Shown: positions 19,127 through 28,640, numbered from the stretch's first letter. The stretch: DNA of 64,000 nt from Bacteroidetes bacterium UKL13-3 (GCA_001602415.1 CP012155.1:2350223-2414222); one strand, 5' to 3'. Numbers and translations: made by a program. The notes: generated by a model from the letters alone, not told the origin.

Positions 19127-20515
19127 ATGAACTACGATTTAATAGTTATAGGTAGCGGTCCCGGAGGTTACGTAGCCGCCATTCGTGCCAGTCAATTAGG
19201 ATTAAAAACAGCAATTGTTGAACGCGAAAGTCTTGGAGGCATATGTCTTAATTGGGGTTGTATCCCAACCAAAGCCTTATTAAAATCGGCCCAAGTATTT
19301 GAATACATTCATCACGCAGCCGACTATGGCATTAACGTTACAGATGCCAAGCACGACTTTGACGCAGTAATTAAACGTAGCCGTGGTGTTGCCGATGGAA
19401 TGAGCAAGGGAATTGCCTTCCTCATGAAAAAAAATAAGATTGATGTAATTATGGGAACCGGAAAAGTTGCAGGATCCGGTAAGGTTGAAGTAACAGATGC
19501 AGCAGGCACAAAAAAAACATACGAATCTAAAAATATCATTTTGGCTACAGGTGCTCGCAGCCGCGAGTTGCCAAATATCAAAATAGATAACAAAAAAATA
19601 CTTGGATACCGTGATGCGATGGTTATGCCAACCCAACCTAAATCAATGATTGTGATGGGTAGCGGTGCCATTGGTTGCGAGTTTGCTTACTTCTACAATG
19701 CTATGGGAACCAAAGTAACCATTGTAGAATTTATGCCAAATATTTTACCTATTGAAGACGAAGATGTTTCGAAAGAAGTAGCCAAGTCGTTTAAAAAATC
19801 AGGTATTGATATTATGACTGATTCGTCAGTTGAGTCAGTTGACACCAAAGGCACTAACTGCAAGGTAAAAGTAAAAACAAAAACAGGAACTGTTGATTTG
19901 GAAGCCGATGTTGTGTTATCAGCCATTGGTATTCAAACCAACCTTGAAAACTTAGGATTAGAAGGTGTTGGTATTAAAACCGATAAGGGGAAAGTTCTTG
20001 TTGACGATTATTATGCAACCAATGTAAAAGGAGTTTACGCCATTGGAGATATCGTTCACGGACCGGCATTAGCGCATGTTGCAAGTGCTGAAGGAATTAT
20101 TTGTGTTGAAAAAATTGCAGGCCATCATCCAGAACCATTGAACTACGGTAATATTCCTGGTTGTACTTATTGCTCGCCCGAAGTTGCCTCTGTTGGTTAT
20201 ACCGAAAAAGCTGCTAAGGAAGCCGGATATCAAATTAAAGTTGGTAAGTTTCCTTTCTCTGCCAGTGGAAAAGCAAGTGCCGCAGGTGCCAAAGAAGGAT
20301 TTGTAAAAGTTATTTTCGATGCCAAATACGGTGAATTTTTAGGCGCACACATGGTTGGTGCAAACGTTACCGAAATGATTGCCGAAATAGTAGTAGCCCG
20401 AAAGTTGGAAACTACCGGAATGGAAATTATCAAATCAGTGCATCCACACCCTACCATGAGCGAAGCCATTATGGAAGCTGCTGCTCAGGCATATGGTGAG
20501 TGTATTCACTTATAA
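19127..20515 (+). CDS. lpd: dihydrolipoyl dehydrogenase
   Basis: This is the FAD-dependent E3 component shared by the pyruvate, 2-oxoglutarate and branched-chain dehydrogenase complexes. The 462-residue enzyme starts MNYDLIVIGSGPGGYVAAI (FAD-binding GxGxxG), has the redox disulphide GGICLNWGCIPTKA, a second NAD-binding Rossmann motif VMGSGAIGCEFA, and the catalytic HPHPTMSE near the C-terminus. ATG 19127 is chosen because it places the FAD motif at the usual position; an open frame extends upstream to 19028 but has no homology-like sequence. A strong terminator follows the stop. Confidence 0.97.
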   Translation: MNYDLIVIGSGPGGYVAAIRASQLGLKTAIVERESLGGICLNWGCIPTKALLKSAQVFEYIHHAADYGINVTDAKHDFDAVIKRSRGVADGMSKGIAFLMKKNKIDVIMGTGKVAGSGKVEVTDAAGTKKTYESKNIILATGARSRELPNIKIDNKKILGYRDAMVMPTQPKSMIVMGSGAIGCEFAYFYNAMGTKVTIVEFMPNILPIEDEDVSKEVAKSFKKSGIDIMTDSSVESVDTKGTNCKVKVKTKTGTVDLEADVVLSAIGIQTNLENLGLEGVGIKTDKGKVLVDDYYATNVKGVYAIGDIVHGPALAHVASAEGIICVEKIAGHHPEPLNYGNIPGCTYCSPEVASVGYTEKAAKEAGYQIKVGKFPFSASGKASAAGAKEGFVKVIFDAKYGEFLGAHMVGANVTEMIAEIVVARKLETTGMEIIKSVHPHPTMSEAIMEAAAQAYGECIHL

Positions 20516-20546
20516 TACTTATTATTACTTATTGATAAACTAAAAT

Positions 20547-20573
20547 AAAATCCGAAGTTTTACTTCGGATTTT
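20547..20573 (+). terminator. hairpin terminator after lpd, abutting the next start codon
   Basis: AAAATCCGAAG pairs perfectly with CTTCGGATTTT around a five-base loop; the T run is within and after the stem. It ends three bases before the ATG of the DUF4421 gene, so it covers the region where that gene's ribosome would bind. Confidence 0.85.
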
Positions 20574-20576
20574 ATT

Positions 20577-21617
20577 ATGCGAAGCCTACTCATAGCCATA
20601 TTGTGTTTTATGTTTTCGGTTGCCTCTGGGCAAACCCAAAAACCTTCGCTTGCAAAGCGGTTATTTAAGCGTGCGCCATACGATACAAATTATGTTGACA
20701 GCTACTATGACCACTATTTACATGCTACAGCCTTAAGTGTATTACAATACCAAGATATTGCAATATCAAATGCAAGAGATAAAGTTAATGTAAATTTTTC
20801 ACCTAATACCGCTTTTAGATTTGGCTTTGGACTTGACTATCGTTACTTATCACTGGAATTTTCTCAAACAATTAATGCTATTGATGCACCAAATCCAAGA
20901 AAAGGAAATACACAAAACTTCAGTTTACGACTTGGCGTAACAGGAAGACGGTTATTGGGCAGTATGCTCATTCAATCCTACAAAGGTGTTTACATGAGCA
21001 ATCCGCAGGAAGTATATCCTAACTGGAGTCAACCTAATACATATCCATTGCGTGGTGATATAATAAGTGAAGTGATTCTCGGGAGTTTGAATTACTTCTT
21101 TAACCATTCAAAATACTCTACAATGGCATCGTTGTGGCAAATAGATCGACAGAAAAAATCTGCAGGATCATTCACCGCAGGATTAACTATGAGCAAGGCA
21201 CGCATTAAAGCTGATTCCTCGTTTATTCCATTCGCGACTGTTGTTGCGAGTAATCCTTATGAACGTTTAAAGGAAGGCAATAATTATCTATTTGGCATCA
21301 ATGGAGGCTATGGCTACAACTTTATTTTGGGTAAGAGATTTTTTGTGAATGGATTAATCATTCCAGGTATTGATTTTCAAATAACAAAATCAACAAATAT
21401 TAGTAATATAAGTTCAGAATCACAGCTAAAAATTGGCTATCATGGCGATTTGAGGCTGATAGCAGGATACAATGGCGAACGTTACTATGGTGGCGCGCAT
21501 TACTCCAATTACTATATGGTAAACAGGGTGGAGAGTGATGTGGATGTGAATTTATTTAATGGCTATTTCAGAATATTTTTTGGCAGAAGATTTGACCTGC
21601 GACCAAAGAAAAGGTAG
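20577..21617 (+). CDS. DUF4421 family envelope protein
   Basis: The 346-residue protein has a signal peptide (cleavage near ASGQ) and beta-strand-rich sequence resembling an outer-membrane barrel. The pattern FRFGFGLDYRYLSLEFS, RGDIISEV..NYFFNHSKYS and the C-terminal strand RIFFGRRFDLRPKK match the Bacteroidota DUF4421 family as I recall it. A second, broken copy of the family occurs at 40384 and aligns through YNGxxxYxG and the last strand. Function is unknown. The ATG at 20577 sits immediately after the lpd terminator hairpin, which is an unusual leader. Confidence 0.78.
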   Translation: MRSLLIAILCFMFSVASGQTQKPSLAKRLFKRAPYDTNYVDSYYDHYLHATALSVLQYQDIAISNARDKVNVNFSPNTAFRFGFGLDYRYLSLEFSQTINAIDAPNPRKGNTQNFSLRLGVTGRRLLGSMLIQSYKGVYMSNPQEVYPNWSQPNTYPLRGDIISEVILGSLNYFFNHSKYSTMASLWQIDRQKKSAGSFTAGLTMSKARIKADSSFIPFATVVASNPYERLKEGNNYLFGINGGYGYNFILGKRFFVNGLIIPGIDFQITKSTNISNISSESQLKIGYHGDLRLIAGYNGERYYGGAHYSNYYMVNRVESDVDVNLFNGYFRIFFGRRFDLRPKKR

Positions 21618-21627
21618 CATTTAGGAT

Positions 21628-21635
21628 TATATTTG
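21628..21635 (+). promoter_or_regulatory. putative -7 promoter box for the cardiolipin synthase-like gene
   Basis: TATATTTG matches TAnnTTTG exactly and ends five bases before the ATG at 21640, implying a transcript that starts at or next to the start codon. Confidence 0.55.
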
Positions 21636-21639
21636 ATGC

Positions 21640-22809
21640 ATGTTGTTTCAAACTCATGCATTCAAACCAGCCCATGCAGTAACCCTATTGCGCAGCGGAA
21701 CTGAGTATTTTAGTAGGCTTCAACAATTGATAGATAATGCCCAACACTCCATTCACTTACAGGTTTATATTTTCGATTTAGACACAACAGGAAATATCAT
21801 TTTAGCTAAACTAAAGCAAGCAGTTCAGCGCGGTATAATGGTTTATTTAGTTGTTGATGGATATGCTTCGCCTCATTTTACATTGGCCGTTTTAGCTAGC
21901 ATCAGAAAAAGCGGTATTAGTGTTAAGCAGTTTGCTCCATTGCATTACAAATCGTTAAAAATTGGCAGACGGTTACACCACAAAATTGTGTTGATAGATG
22001 ATCGTTTTGCATTAATTGGGGGCATTAATATTGCCGATAAATACAGTGGTTACAACAATACCCAAACGTGGCTTGACGTGGCTGTTGAAATACAAGGGGA
22101 AGCCTGTTTAGATGTGATGGCTATTTGCGAATTAATATGGCCCAAACGTATTCGGAAAAAATGGAAAAAAAACGTAACATTTCCAATATCACAAAAAGAA
22201 AATTATCAAGTTTGTGTGACGCAAAACGACTGGTGGCGAAGAAAAATTGAAATCTCAAAAACCTATCGAGATATGATTCGTTCATCACAATCGGAATTAA
22301 TAATATTGGCAAGCTATTTTTTGCCTGGTTTTCGAAAACGTTTACTTTTAAAAAAAGCTAGCGAAAGAGGCGTAAATATCGCCATTATTTTGGGAGGTAT
22401 GAGCGATATTCCTCTTATCAAACCGGCAATGCATTATTTGTATTCGGTTTTATGCGTAAATAATATATCTATTTACGAATGGACACAATCGGTATTGCAC
22501 GGAAAAATGGCTATTTCAGATAAACAATTAACAACCATCGGTTCATACAACTTAAACGCTCTAAGCGACTATGGTAGCTTAGAATTAAATGTGAATATTG
22601 AGAGTGCAGAATTTGCGCAAACAGCATCGAGCTTCCTCCAAAAAATCATTGCAGAAGGTTGTGTTAAAATTAACCCTCAACTTTACCAACACAAACCATA
22701 TTCCGTATTACACGCTTACCGCTTTGTATGTTTCCAAATCCTTCGTTTATCACTATTCATTTTGTTTGCCTTGATGCGCAGAGACCGGATGAGTCGGAAA
22801 CATATATAA
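21640..22809 (+). CDS. phospholipase D-like / cardiolipin synthase family protein
   Basis: The 389-residue protein has two HKD catalytic motifs: HHKIVLIDD followed by GGINIAD at about residue 110, and HGKMAISDK followed by GSYNLN at about residue 287. That pairing and length fit the cardiolipin synthase (ClsB-like) group, which joins phosphatidylglycerol molecules or transfers phosphatidyl groups. Unlike ClsA there are no N-terminal membrane spans; one hydrophobic segment lies near the C-terminus (FQILRLSLFILFALM). A -7 promoter box lies just five bases before the start, so the mRNA is probably leaderless. Confidence 0.85.
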   Translation: MLFQTHAFKPAHAVTLLRSGTEYFSRLQQLIDNAQHSIHLQVYIFDLDTTGNIILAKLKQAVQRGIMVYLVVDGYASPHFTLAVLASIRKSGISVKQFAPLHYKSLKIGRRLHHKIVLIDDRFALIGGINIADKYSGYNNTQTWLDVAVEIQGEACLDVMAICELIWPKRIRKKWKKNVTFPISQKENYQVCVTQNDWWRRKIEISKTYRDMIRSSQSELIILASYFLPGFRKRLLLKKASERGVNIAIILGGMSDIPLIKPAMHYLYSVLCVNNISIYEWTQSVLHGKMAISDKQLTTIGSYNLNALSDYGSLELNVNIESAEFAQTASSFLQKIIAEGCVKINPQLYQHKPYSVLHAYRFVCFQILRLSLFILFALMRRDRMSRKHI

Positions 22810-23125
22810 TTTCAAAAAGGGGCTTGTTTAAAATCTGCTCTAAATATGCTAGGAAGCCTATTAACAAAGTATCTTCTAACAACACTGGTTCGTTCTTATA
22901 ATTAGTACCAATGACCCAGTTTAACATAAAATTACAGTATCCGTCATTTCATTAATCAATTTAAATATATTCTCATAAGGGGTAAACAATGCCATGCACT
23001 TTGTGATAAAAACAGTTTGAATATAATGGTATAATGCTCCCGGAAATTTTCGTGATAATGGCTGTATAAACCTATCTCGTTTGACTATTGCAGAAATGCT
23101 TTCGGTATTACAACTTAAAATTCAG
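22810..23125 (-). pseudogene. decayed coding remnant of unknown family
   Basis: This 372-base gap before the aminopeptidase gene has no intact gene. On the minus strand an open stretch from about 23121 to 22921 reads with protein-like composition (for example RDRFIQPLSRKFPG and CMALFTPYENIFKLINEM) and then hits TAA. A second frame continues as NWVIGTNYKNEPVLLEDTLL from about 22926 to 22760. The two pieces could be one gene split by a frameshift. I do not recognise the family, and neither piece has a credible start or signal. This is inference from composition only. Confidence 0.3.
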
Positions 23126-23181
23126 TAATCTTGTAACGGAATAAGCATAAAGTAAATGTGCAATTCCTAATCAACTAAAAC

Positions 23182-24474
23182 ATGAAACGTTATCAAACCA
23201 TAAACAAACAGCTGTTTATCGACAACCGAAAAAGATTTACAGCACAATTAAAACCTAAATCGCTAGCCATATTTCATAGCAATGAAGTGATGCCTCGCAA
23301 TGGCGATGCATGCTATGAATTTAAACAAAATAGCGATATGTTTTGGCTCACTGGAATTGATCAAGAAGAATGTGCTCTAGTAATTTTTCCTGATTGCCCT
23401 ATTGAAGCATACCGCGAAGCATTGTTTGTTAAACGTACCAACGAACAAATTGCCGTGTGGGATGGCCACAAGTATACCCAAGCCGAAGCTACACAGGCAT
23501 CGGGGATCAAAAATGTATTTTGGATGGACGAATTTGACAACCTTATGCGAGCTGTTATTCACATGGCCGATACAATATATCTAAACACAAACGAAAACGA
23601 CAGAGCCAGCAACACTGCACCATATAAGGATTTAAGTTTTGCGTTGCAAATGCGTGAGCGTTTTCCGTTGCATCATTACGAGCGTGCTGCTCCAATTATG
23701 CAAAGGCTTCGTTCTGTAAAATCGACCATGGAAGTGGAATACATGAAACACGCTATCGAAATATCAAATAAGATGTTTCACCGAGTGTTGAAATTTGTAA
23801 AACCAGGTGTAAAAGAATATGAAATAGAAGCTGAAGTAATTCATGAATTTGTGCGCAACGGAGCTGCTGGTCACTCTTTCACTCCTATTGTTGCTAGTGG
23901 GAAAAATGCTTGTGTATTGCATTATATCGACAACGCAGATGTGTGTAAAGACGGTGAATTATTATTGCTTGATACAGGAACTGATTATGGCAACTACATT
24001 AGCGATATGACCCGTACCTTTCCGGTGAATGGAAGGTTCACACCTCGCCAGAAAGATGTTTATAATGCTGTTTTACGTGTGATGCGCGAAGCGAAAAAAA
24101 TGCTCAAACCAGGCGTTTTATTGATGGAATACCATGCCGAAGTTTGTAAGCAAATGGAAAAAGAATTGGTTGATTTGAAACTAATTACGATGGATGACAT
24201 CAAAAACCAAAACCCAGCGTTGCCTGCTTTCAAAAAATACTACATGCACGGAACTTCCCACTTTTTAGGATTAGATGTGCATGATGTTGGTATGAGATAC
24301 GAGCCTATGCAAGCAGGAATGATGTTTAGTTGTGAGCCAGGAATTTATATACCTGAAGAGGGAATTGGTATTCGTTTGGAAAATGAAATATTGATTACAA
24401 ATGATGGCTGTATTGATTTAATGGAACATATCCCAATTGAAGCGGATCATATTGAAGACTTGATGCATTCCTAA
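23182..24474 (+). CDS. pepP: Xaa-Pro aminopeptidase (aminopeptidase P family)
   Basis: This metallopeptidase removes N-terminal residues ahead of proline. The 430-residue protein has the AMP_N domain (residues 1 to about 140) followed by the creatinase/pita-bread fold. Metal ligands are visible in LLLDTGTDYGNYISDMTRTFP (two Asp), HGTSHFLGLDVHD (His), SCEPGIYI (Glu) and GIRLENEI (Glu). Length is typical for PepP. It is a single-gene unit bounded by a strong bidirectional terminator and preceded by the degenerate 22810 to 23125 stretch. Confidence 0.95.
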   Translation: MKRYQTINKQLFIDNRKRFTAQLKPKSLAIFHSNEVMPRNGDACYEFKQNSDMFWLTGIDQEECALVIFPDCPIEAYREALFVKRTNEQIAVWDGHKYTQAEATQASGIKNVFWMDEFDNLMRAVIHMADTIYLNTNENDRASNTAPYKDLSFALQMRERFPLHHYERAAPIMQRLRSVKSTMEVEYMKHAIEISNKMFHRVLKFVKPGVKEYEIEAEVIHEFVRNGAAGHSFTPIVASGKNACVLHYIDNADVCKDGELLLLDTGTDYGNYISDMTRTFPVNGRFTPRQKDVYNAVLRVMREAKKMLKPGVLLMEYHAEVCKQMEKELVDLKLITMDDIKNQNPALPAFKKYYMHGTSHFLGLDVHDVGMRYEPMQAGMMFSCEPGIYIPEEGIGIRLENEILITNDGCIDLMEHIPIEADHIEDLMHS

Positions 24475-24486
24475 AAACATCTATAC

Positions 24487-24530
24487 AAAAAAGCCGCTGC
24501 GAAATCAAATTCTGCAGCGGCTTTTTTTTT
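24487..24530. terminator. strong bidirectional terminator
   Basis: AAAAAAGCCGCTGC pairs perfectly with GCAGCGGCTTTTTT, with A and T runs on either side, between the convergent pepP and outer-membrane protein genes. It can act on both strands. Confidence 0.93.
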
Positions 24531-24542
24531 AGTGGTATTTGT

Positions 24543-25130
24543 TTAAAACTTATACGTAACACCGAGATTAATACCAATAGCTGTAAAGGTTTCATTATAC
24601 GCTTTACGGTCATCATAAGTGTAAAAGATTGTTTGTTGTTTGATAACACCATTTAATTTTAACCCATCACTCAACTCATACTCCATACCAAAACCCGGAG
24701 ATAAGTACGGGTTTGTTTTCATATTTGTTTCTGGCAAATTGTCGCCTGTAACTTTACACAATGCCACACCAAAATCTAAATCAAGATACGGGCGAAGTTT
24801 TGCAGTACTAAAATATACATCAGCACCCAATGTTACTGGTATAATTTGCAGGGCCGCATTGCTTGAATAATGTTCAGCAGGATGCAATACCCTATCAACC
24901 AAAAGTGTTTCGTAATTTAAAAGCGCATACCCAACGCCAATTTTTCCAACCAAATGGTCGTCAAAAATATAGTTGGCTTTTACGTTAGCACCTATAAATC
25001 CGGTTTTTAAGTCGCTATTGTACCTGCTTGTAGGCATCCAAAGGTTGTAATTAACATTGATGGCCCATTGAGCCATAAGTATTCCGGAAAACATGGAAAA
25101 AGTAGCCAGTAATAAAATACGCTTCAGCAT
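24543..25130 (-). CDS. outer-membrane beta-barrel protein
   Basis: The 195-residue protein has a signal peptide (cleavage near LMAQ) followed by about eight amphipathic strands and ends in YKF, the terminal aromatic needed for outer-membrane insertion. This fits the small OmpW/OmpA-like barrel class common in Bacteroidota; no specific ligand motif is seen. It shares the strong terminator at 24487 with pepP. The next gene upstream on this strand, at 25252, is another small barrel gene that is broken. Confidence 0.78.
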   Translation of the reverse strand: MLKRILLLATFSMFSGILMAQWAINVNYNLWMPTSRYNSDLKTGFIGANVKANYIFDDHLVGKIGVGYALLNYETLLVDRVLHPAEHYSSNAALQIIPVTLGADVYFSTAKLRPYLDLDFGVALCKVTGDNLPETNMKTNPYLSPGFGMEYELSDGLKLNGVIKQQTIFYTYDDRKAYNETFTAIGINLGVTYKF

Positions 25131-25251
25131 TAGTTTTGAAATTAAAGGAGCAAATTAATTAAATATTGATGAGTTGCAAAACAAATACGCTTTAATGCAC
25201 AAAAAAGCCAACTGTTTTGCAACAATCGGCCTTTGGTTATTTGATAATTAA

Positions 25252-25792
25252 TTATTTGCTTAGGAAATAATTAACCCCTAAAGATAGGCCTCCAACTTGT
25301 GGGGCAATTCCGAATCCACTAGTTTTCGCATCACTATTATTGTAATAGTAAATCCACCATGTGAATTCCCCAATTTGCATTCGGGAACCAAGCAAAACCA
25401 GGCTCAGCAGCAATCATAAATCCGTTGTTATCTTTGTCTGCAGGGGTTTTTCTCATCATGTAATCGAAACCTGCGTTAGCATACAAATAAAAACCCGAAG
25501 CTACCTCCATGTATTTTCTTCCATAAAGACCGATGTTGATTTCAGATTTGTTTCCACCAGCAACTCCAGCTTTATCATCTCCAATGAATCCTAATCTGCC
25601 ACCAATAGCTAGTCCATCAGATAGAAAATACCCTCCATTTACACCCAATCCGAGGGTAGAGCCTGAAGTTGTACCGTTGTCGGCACTCTGAAATGACAAG
25701 TTACCACCTAAAAAGATGTTACCTTAATTTATTTGAGCATAAGCTGCAGCACCCGTCACAACCATTGCAATTGATAAGAACAATTTTTTCAT
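25252..25792 (-). pseudogene. outer-membrane barrel gene broken by a stop and a frameshift
   Basis: ATG 25792 opens a clean signal peptide (MKKLFLSIAMV, cleavage near AYAQ). Codon 23, at 25724 to 25726, is TAA, immediately followed in frame by GNIFLGGNLSFQS and about 110 residues of barrel-like sequence. At the G4 run (25368 to 25371 on the plus strand) the frame then breaks. Removing one G restores WEFTWWIYYYNN and continues to a normal C-terminus LGVNYFLSK with stop at 25252. Known relatives usually have Lys before the GN at the stop position, so AAA to TAA is the likely change. Two independent lesions favour a true pseudogene or assembly errors. Confidence 0.8.
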
Positions 25793-25960
25793 AAGTTGAC
25801 TTGTTTTTTGATTACAGTACGACATATATAGTGTAAATTTTCGAAAGCTATACGTTGTTTTACGTATTTGTGACAATTAGCTCCAAAATGAATCCTTTTT
25901 CATACATTGAGTTTACACTTTTAAGGGGTTATCAACAAATATTGCCATCAAATATGAGAT

Positions 25961-25974
25961 ATGATCCTCATCAT
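25961..25974. promoter_or_regulatory. FNR/CRP-like palindrome upstream of ccoI
   Basis: ATGATCCTCATCAT is a perfect 5-4-5 inverted repeat (ATGAT-N4-ATCAT), extended by AT on both sides. It resembles the FNR-type half-site TTGAT/ATCAA. It lies 46 bases before a weak -7-like box (CACCTTTG at 26020) and matches the site ahead of ccoNO. Confidence 0.6.
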
Positions 25975-26028
25975 ATTTAGGTTGTGACGGCTGTCATGTA
26001 ATTATAAAATCTATTCCAACACCTTTGA

Positions 26029-28455
26029 ATGACTATTTACGAATCAAACATGGGCAACCGACAATTACTTGATACTGCTACTTGTTTTCATTGCGGAGAA
26101 ACATGTAAGGAAGAAATACTTCCTTTTGATAACCATCCTTTCTGTTGTAAAGGTTGTTTAACCGTTTATCAATTGCTATCCAACAATAATTTATGTGGCT
26201 ATTATGATTTAGAAAATACTCCGGGTATACAACAACGCAATCCAGTATTAGCAAGTGCATACACTTATTTGGATGACGAAAAAATTATGCAGCAATTACT
26301 CACATACAAAGACGAGAATATTGCTAAAGTAATTTTTTTCATCCCAACGATGCATTGTAGTTCATGCATATGGCTGTTGGAGCATTTTTATAAATTAGAT
26401 CCTTCTATAACAAACGCTCGGGTTCAATTTATGAAGAAGGAGTTGCATATTAGTTATAATCCAAAGGAAACATCCTTGCGCAAAATTGTTACGCTATTGA
26501 GTAGCCTTGGCTATGAGCCTGCCATTAGTTTGAATGATCTGGAGAAAAGAACACAAAAGGATGATCATCGTAAATTAAGTTATCAAATAGGTGTTGCCGG
26601 ATTTTGTTTCGGTAATATTATGCTCATCAGTTTCCCAGAGTACTTTGGTTTGGATAGTTTCACACAAGGTTCTTTTTCAAAATTATTTGGGTATATAAAC
26701 CTTGTACTCTCATTACCTGTATTTTTATTTAGTGCCCAAGATTATTTTATTGCCGCATGGAAAGGTATTCGTAGTAAATTCATCAGCATTGATATTCCAC
26801 TGGCATTGGGAATATTTGTGATGTTTGCGCGCAGTACTTATGAGGTTGTGAGCGGACACGGAATAGGCTGGTTTGACACACATGCTGGTTTGGTTTTTTT
26901 CCTTTTAATTGGAAAGTGGTTTCAACAAAAAACATTCAACACCCTATCATTTGAACGTGATTACAAATCCTATTTCCCAATTGCTGTTACCGTTTTGCGC
27001 GATAATACAGAAACCACATTGCCTGTTACTTCTTTATCTATAGGCGATCGCATTTTGATTCGCAACAATGAGCTCATACCGGCTGATGCCATTTTACTTA
27101 ACGGAGATGCTCATATCGATTTTAGTTTTGTTACCGGAGAATCTGATCCTATACGCAAAGTTTTGGGCGAAATTATATATGCAGGGGGCAGGCAAATTGG
27201 TCATACTATCGAATTGGAAGTGTGTAAAAAAGTTTCGCAAAGCTACCTCACTCAACTATGGAACAATGACGCATTTGCAAAAGATCAACGAAGTTCTATT
27301 GAAAGCTTCCAACAACTCGTAAGTAGATATTTTACTATAGCATTGTTAACCACTGCATTTGTTAGTGCCGGTTGGTGGTTGTTAATGGATCCATCCTTAG
27401 CCTTAAACGCCTTTACTGCAGTGCTTATTATTGCTTGCCCTTGCGCCTTAGCATTATCAAGTCCATTTGCACTGGGAACAGCCATGCGTATTTTAGGTAA
27501 ACATCAGTTTTATATAAAATCGCCACAAGTAGTTGAACAACTTGCACACATGGATGCTGTTGTATTCGATAAAACAGGAACCCTTACGCAACCATCAGCA
27601 GCAGCTATTCACTTTCAAGGCAAAGAATTAACATCTTCCGAAAAACAAATCATTGCTTCAGTGGTGAGTCAATCCATTCATCCTTTAAGTCAAAAAATAA
27701 AATCTTTTCTTGCGCAGCGGAACCTTCTACCTGTTTCTACGTTGAAAGAAATCACAGGAAAAGGCTTGTCGGCACTGGTTAATGATCAACATATAATAAT
27801 TGGTTCGGCAGCAATGGCAAACATTGTACAACAAGCTAATGATAATCTAACCACCAAAGTATATGTAACTATTGATGGCAAGGTGTTAGGATATTTTCAA
27901 GTTGACCATTCTTATCGTGATGGCCTTGAAAATGTAATTGAAACCTTACGTCCGTGCTATGATTTGTATTTGTTATCGGGAGACAACGAAAAAGAGAAAA
28001 CAACGTTACTTCCTTATTTTAAAAATGCTAGTCACATGCATTTTAAACAATTGCCTGCCGATAAACTTTCTTTTATTCAACAACTTCAAAGTAATAATAA
28101 AAAGGTGATTATGATTGGTGACGGATTAAATGATGCCGGAGCTTTAAAAGCTGCCAATATGGGTATTTCCATCACCGAAAGCACATCTCATTTCTCTCCT
28201 GCAAGTGATGTAATTATGAGTGCTTCGATGTTCGAAAAACTACCAGCCTATTTAGCTTTCAGTAAAAATACGCTTAAGGTTATTCATGCCAGTTTTATCA
28301 TTTCACTTATTTATAATATTGTAGGTTTAAGTTTTGCCATTCAGGGTACATTATCCCCTCTCATAGCGGCCGTGCTCATGCCTTTAAGTTCGGTAACTGT
28401 TATTGCATTTACCACCATTTCTACCACATTTATATCAAAAAAAGGAGGTCTATAA
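26029..28455 (+). CDS. ccoI: CcoI/FixI copper-exporting P1B-ATPase for cbb3 assembly
   Basis: CcoI moves copper across the inner membrane for insertion into the cbb3 oxidase. The 808-residue protein has an N-terminal cysteine cluster (CFHCGETC and CCKGC, residues about 19 to 45), an HMA-like domain with MHCSSC, eight membrane spans, the CPC ion-binding motif ACPCALAL, the phosphorylation site DKTGTLT and the hinge GDGLNDAGAL. Start 26029 is used; ATG 26050 (MGNRQ) is an equally good alternative and fits the promoter position better. The stop overlaps the ccoS start as TAATG. First gene of the cco locus, preceded by an FNR-like palindrome. Confidence 0.95.
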   Translation: MTIYESNMGNRQLLDTATCFHCGETCKEEILPFDNHPFCCKGCLTVYQLLSNNNLCGYYDLENTPGIQQRNPVLASAYTYLDDEKIMQQLLTYKDENIAKVIFFIPTMHCSSCIWLLEHFYKLDPSITNARVQFMKKELHISYNPKETSLRKIVTLLSSLGYEPAISLNDLEKRTQKDDHRKLSYQIGVAGFCFGNIMLISFPEYFGLDSFTQGSFSKLFGYINLVLSLPVFLFSAQDYFIAAWKGIRSKFISIDIPLALGIFVMFARSTYEVVSGHGIGWFDTHAGLVFFLLIGKWFQQKTFNTLSFERDYKSYFPIAVTVLRDNTETTLPVTSLSIGDRILIRNNELIPADAILLNGDAHIDFSFVTGESDPIRKVLGEIIYAGGRQIGHTIELEVCKKVSQSYLTQLWNNDAFAKDQRSSIESFQQLVSRYFTIALLTTAFVSAGWWLLMDPSLALNAFTAVLIIACPCALALSSPFALGTAMRILGKHQFYIKSPQVVEQLAHMDAVVFDKTGTLTQPSAAAIHFQGKELTSSEKQIIASVVSQSIHPLSQKIKSFLAQRNLLPVSTLKEITGKGLSALVNDQHIIIGSAAMANIVQQANDNLTTKVYVTIDGKVLGYFQVDHSYRDGLENVIETLRPCYDLYLLSGDNEKEKTTLLPYFKNASHMHFKQLPADKLSFIQQLQSNNKKVIMIGDGLNDAGALKAANMGISITESTSHFSPASDVIMSASMFEKLPAYLAFSKNTLKVIHASFIISLIYNIVGLSFAIQGTLSPLIAAVLMPLSSVTVIAFTTISTTFISKKGGL

Positions 28456-28640
28456 TGAGTGTAATGTTTATTTTAATTGGTTGCAGTTTACTGTTGGCTA
28501 TTGGTTTTTTGAGTGCCTTTATTTGGTCGGTAAAATCAGGCCAAATGGATGACGATTACACCCCTTCTGTTCGTATTCTGTTTGATGATCCGCCACAACA
28601 AGATAAAACTCCTGATAATACTTCTTTACCCAAAACATGA
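28455..28640 (+). CDS. ccoS: cbb3 oxidase maturation protein CcoS
   Basis: CcoS is a small membrane protein needed for cofactor insertion into cbb3 oxidase. The 61-residue product has one N-terminal membrane span (FILIGCSLLLAIGFLSAFIWSV-like, residues 4 to 25) followed by the typical SGQMDDDY motif just after the span. It overlaps the ccoI stop by one base as TAATG, and a canonical AAAGGAGG lies seven bases upstream inside the end of ccoI, which is unusual because this phylum rarely uses Shine-Dalgarno pairing. Its stop codon overlaps an FNR-like palindrome. Confidence 0.92.
   Translation: MSVMFILIGCSLLLAIGFLSAFIWSVKSGQMDDDYTPSVRILFDDPPQQDKTPDNTSLPKT

Noticed and set aside
25192-25230. Terminator between the two minus-strand barrel genes
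   Set aside because: AAAAGCC and GGCC pair poorly; no continuous stem with a T run could be built.
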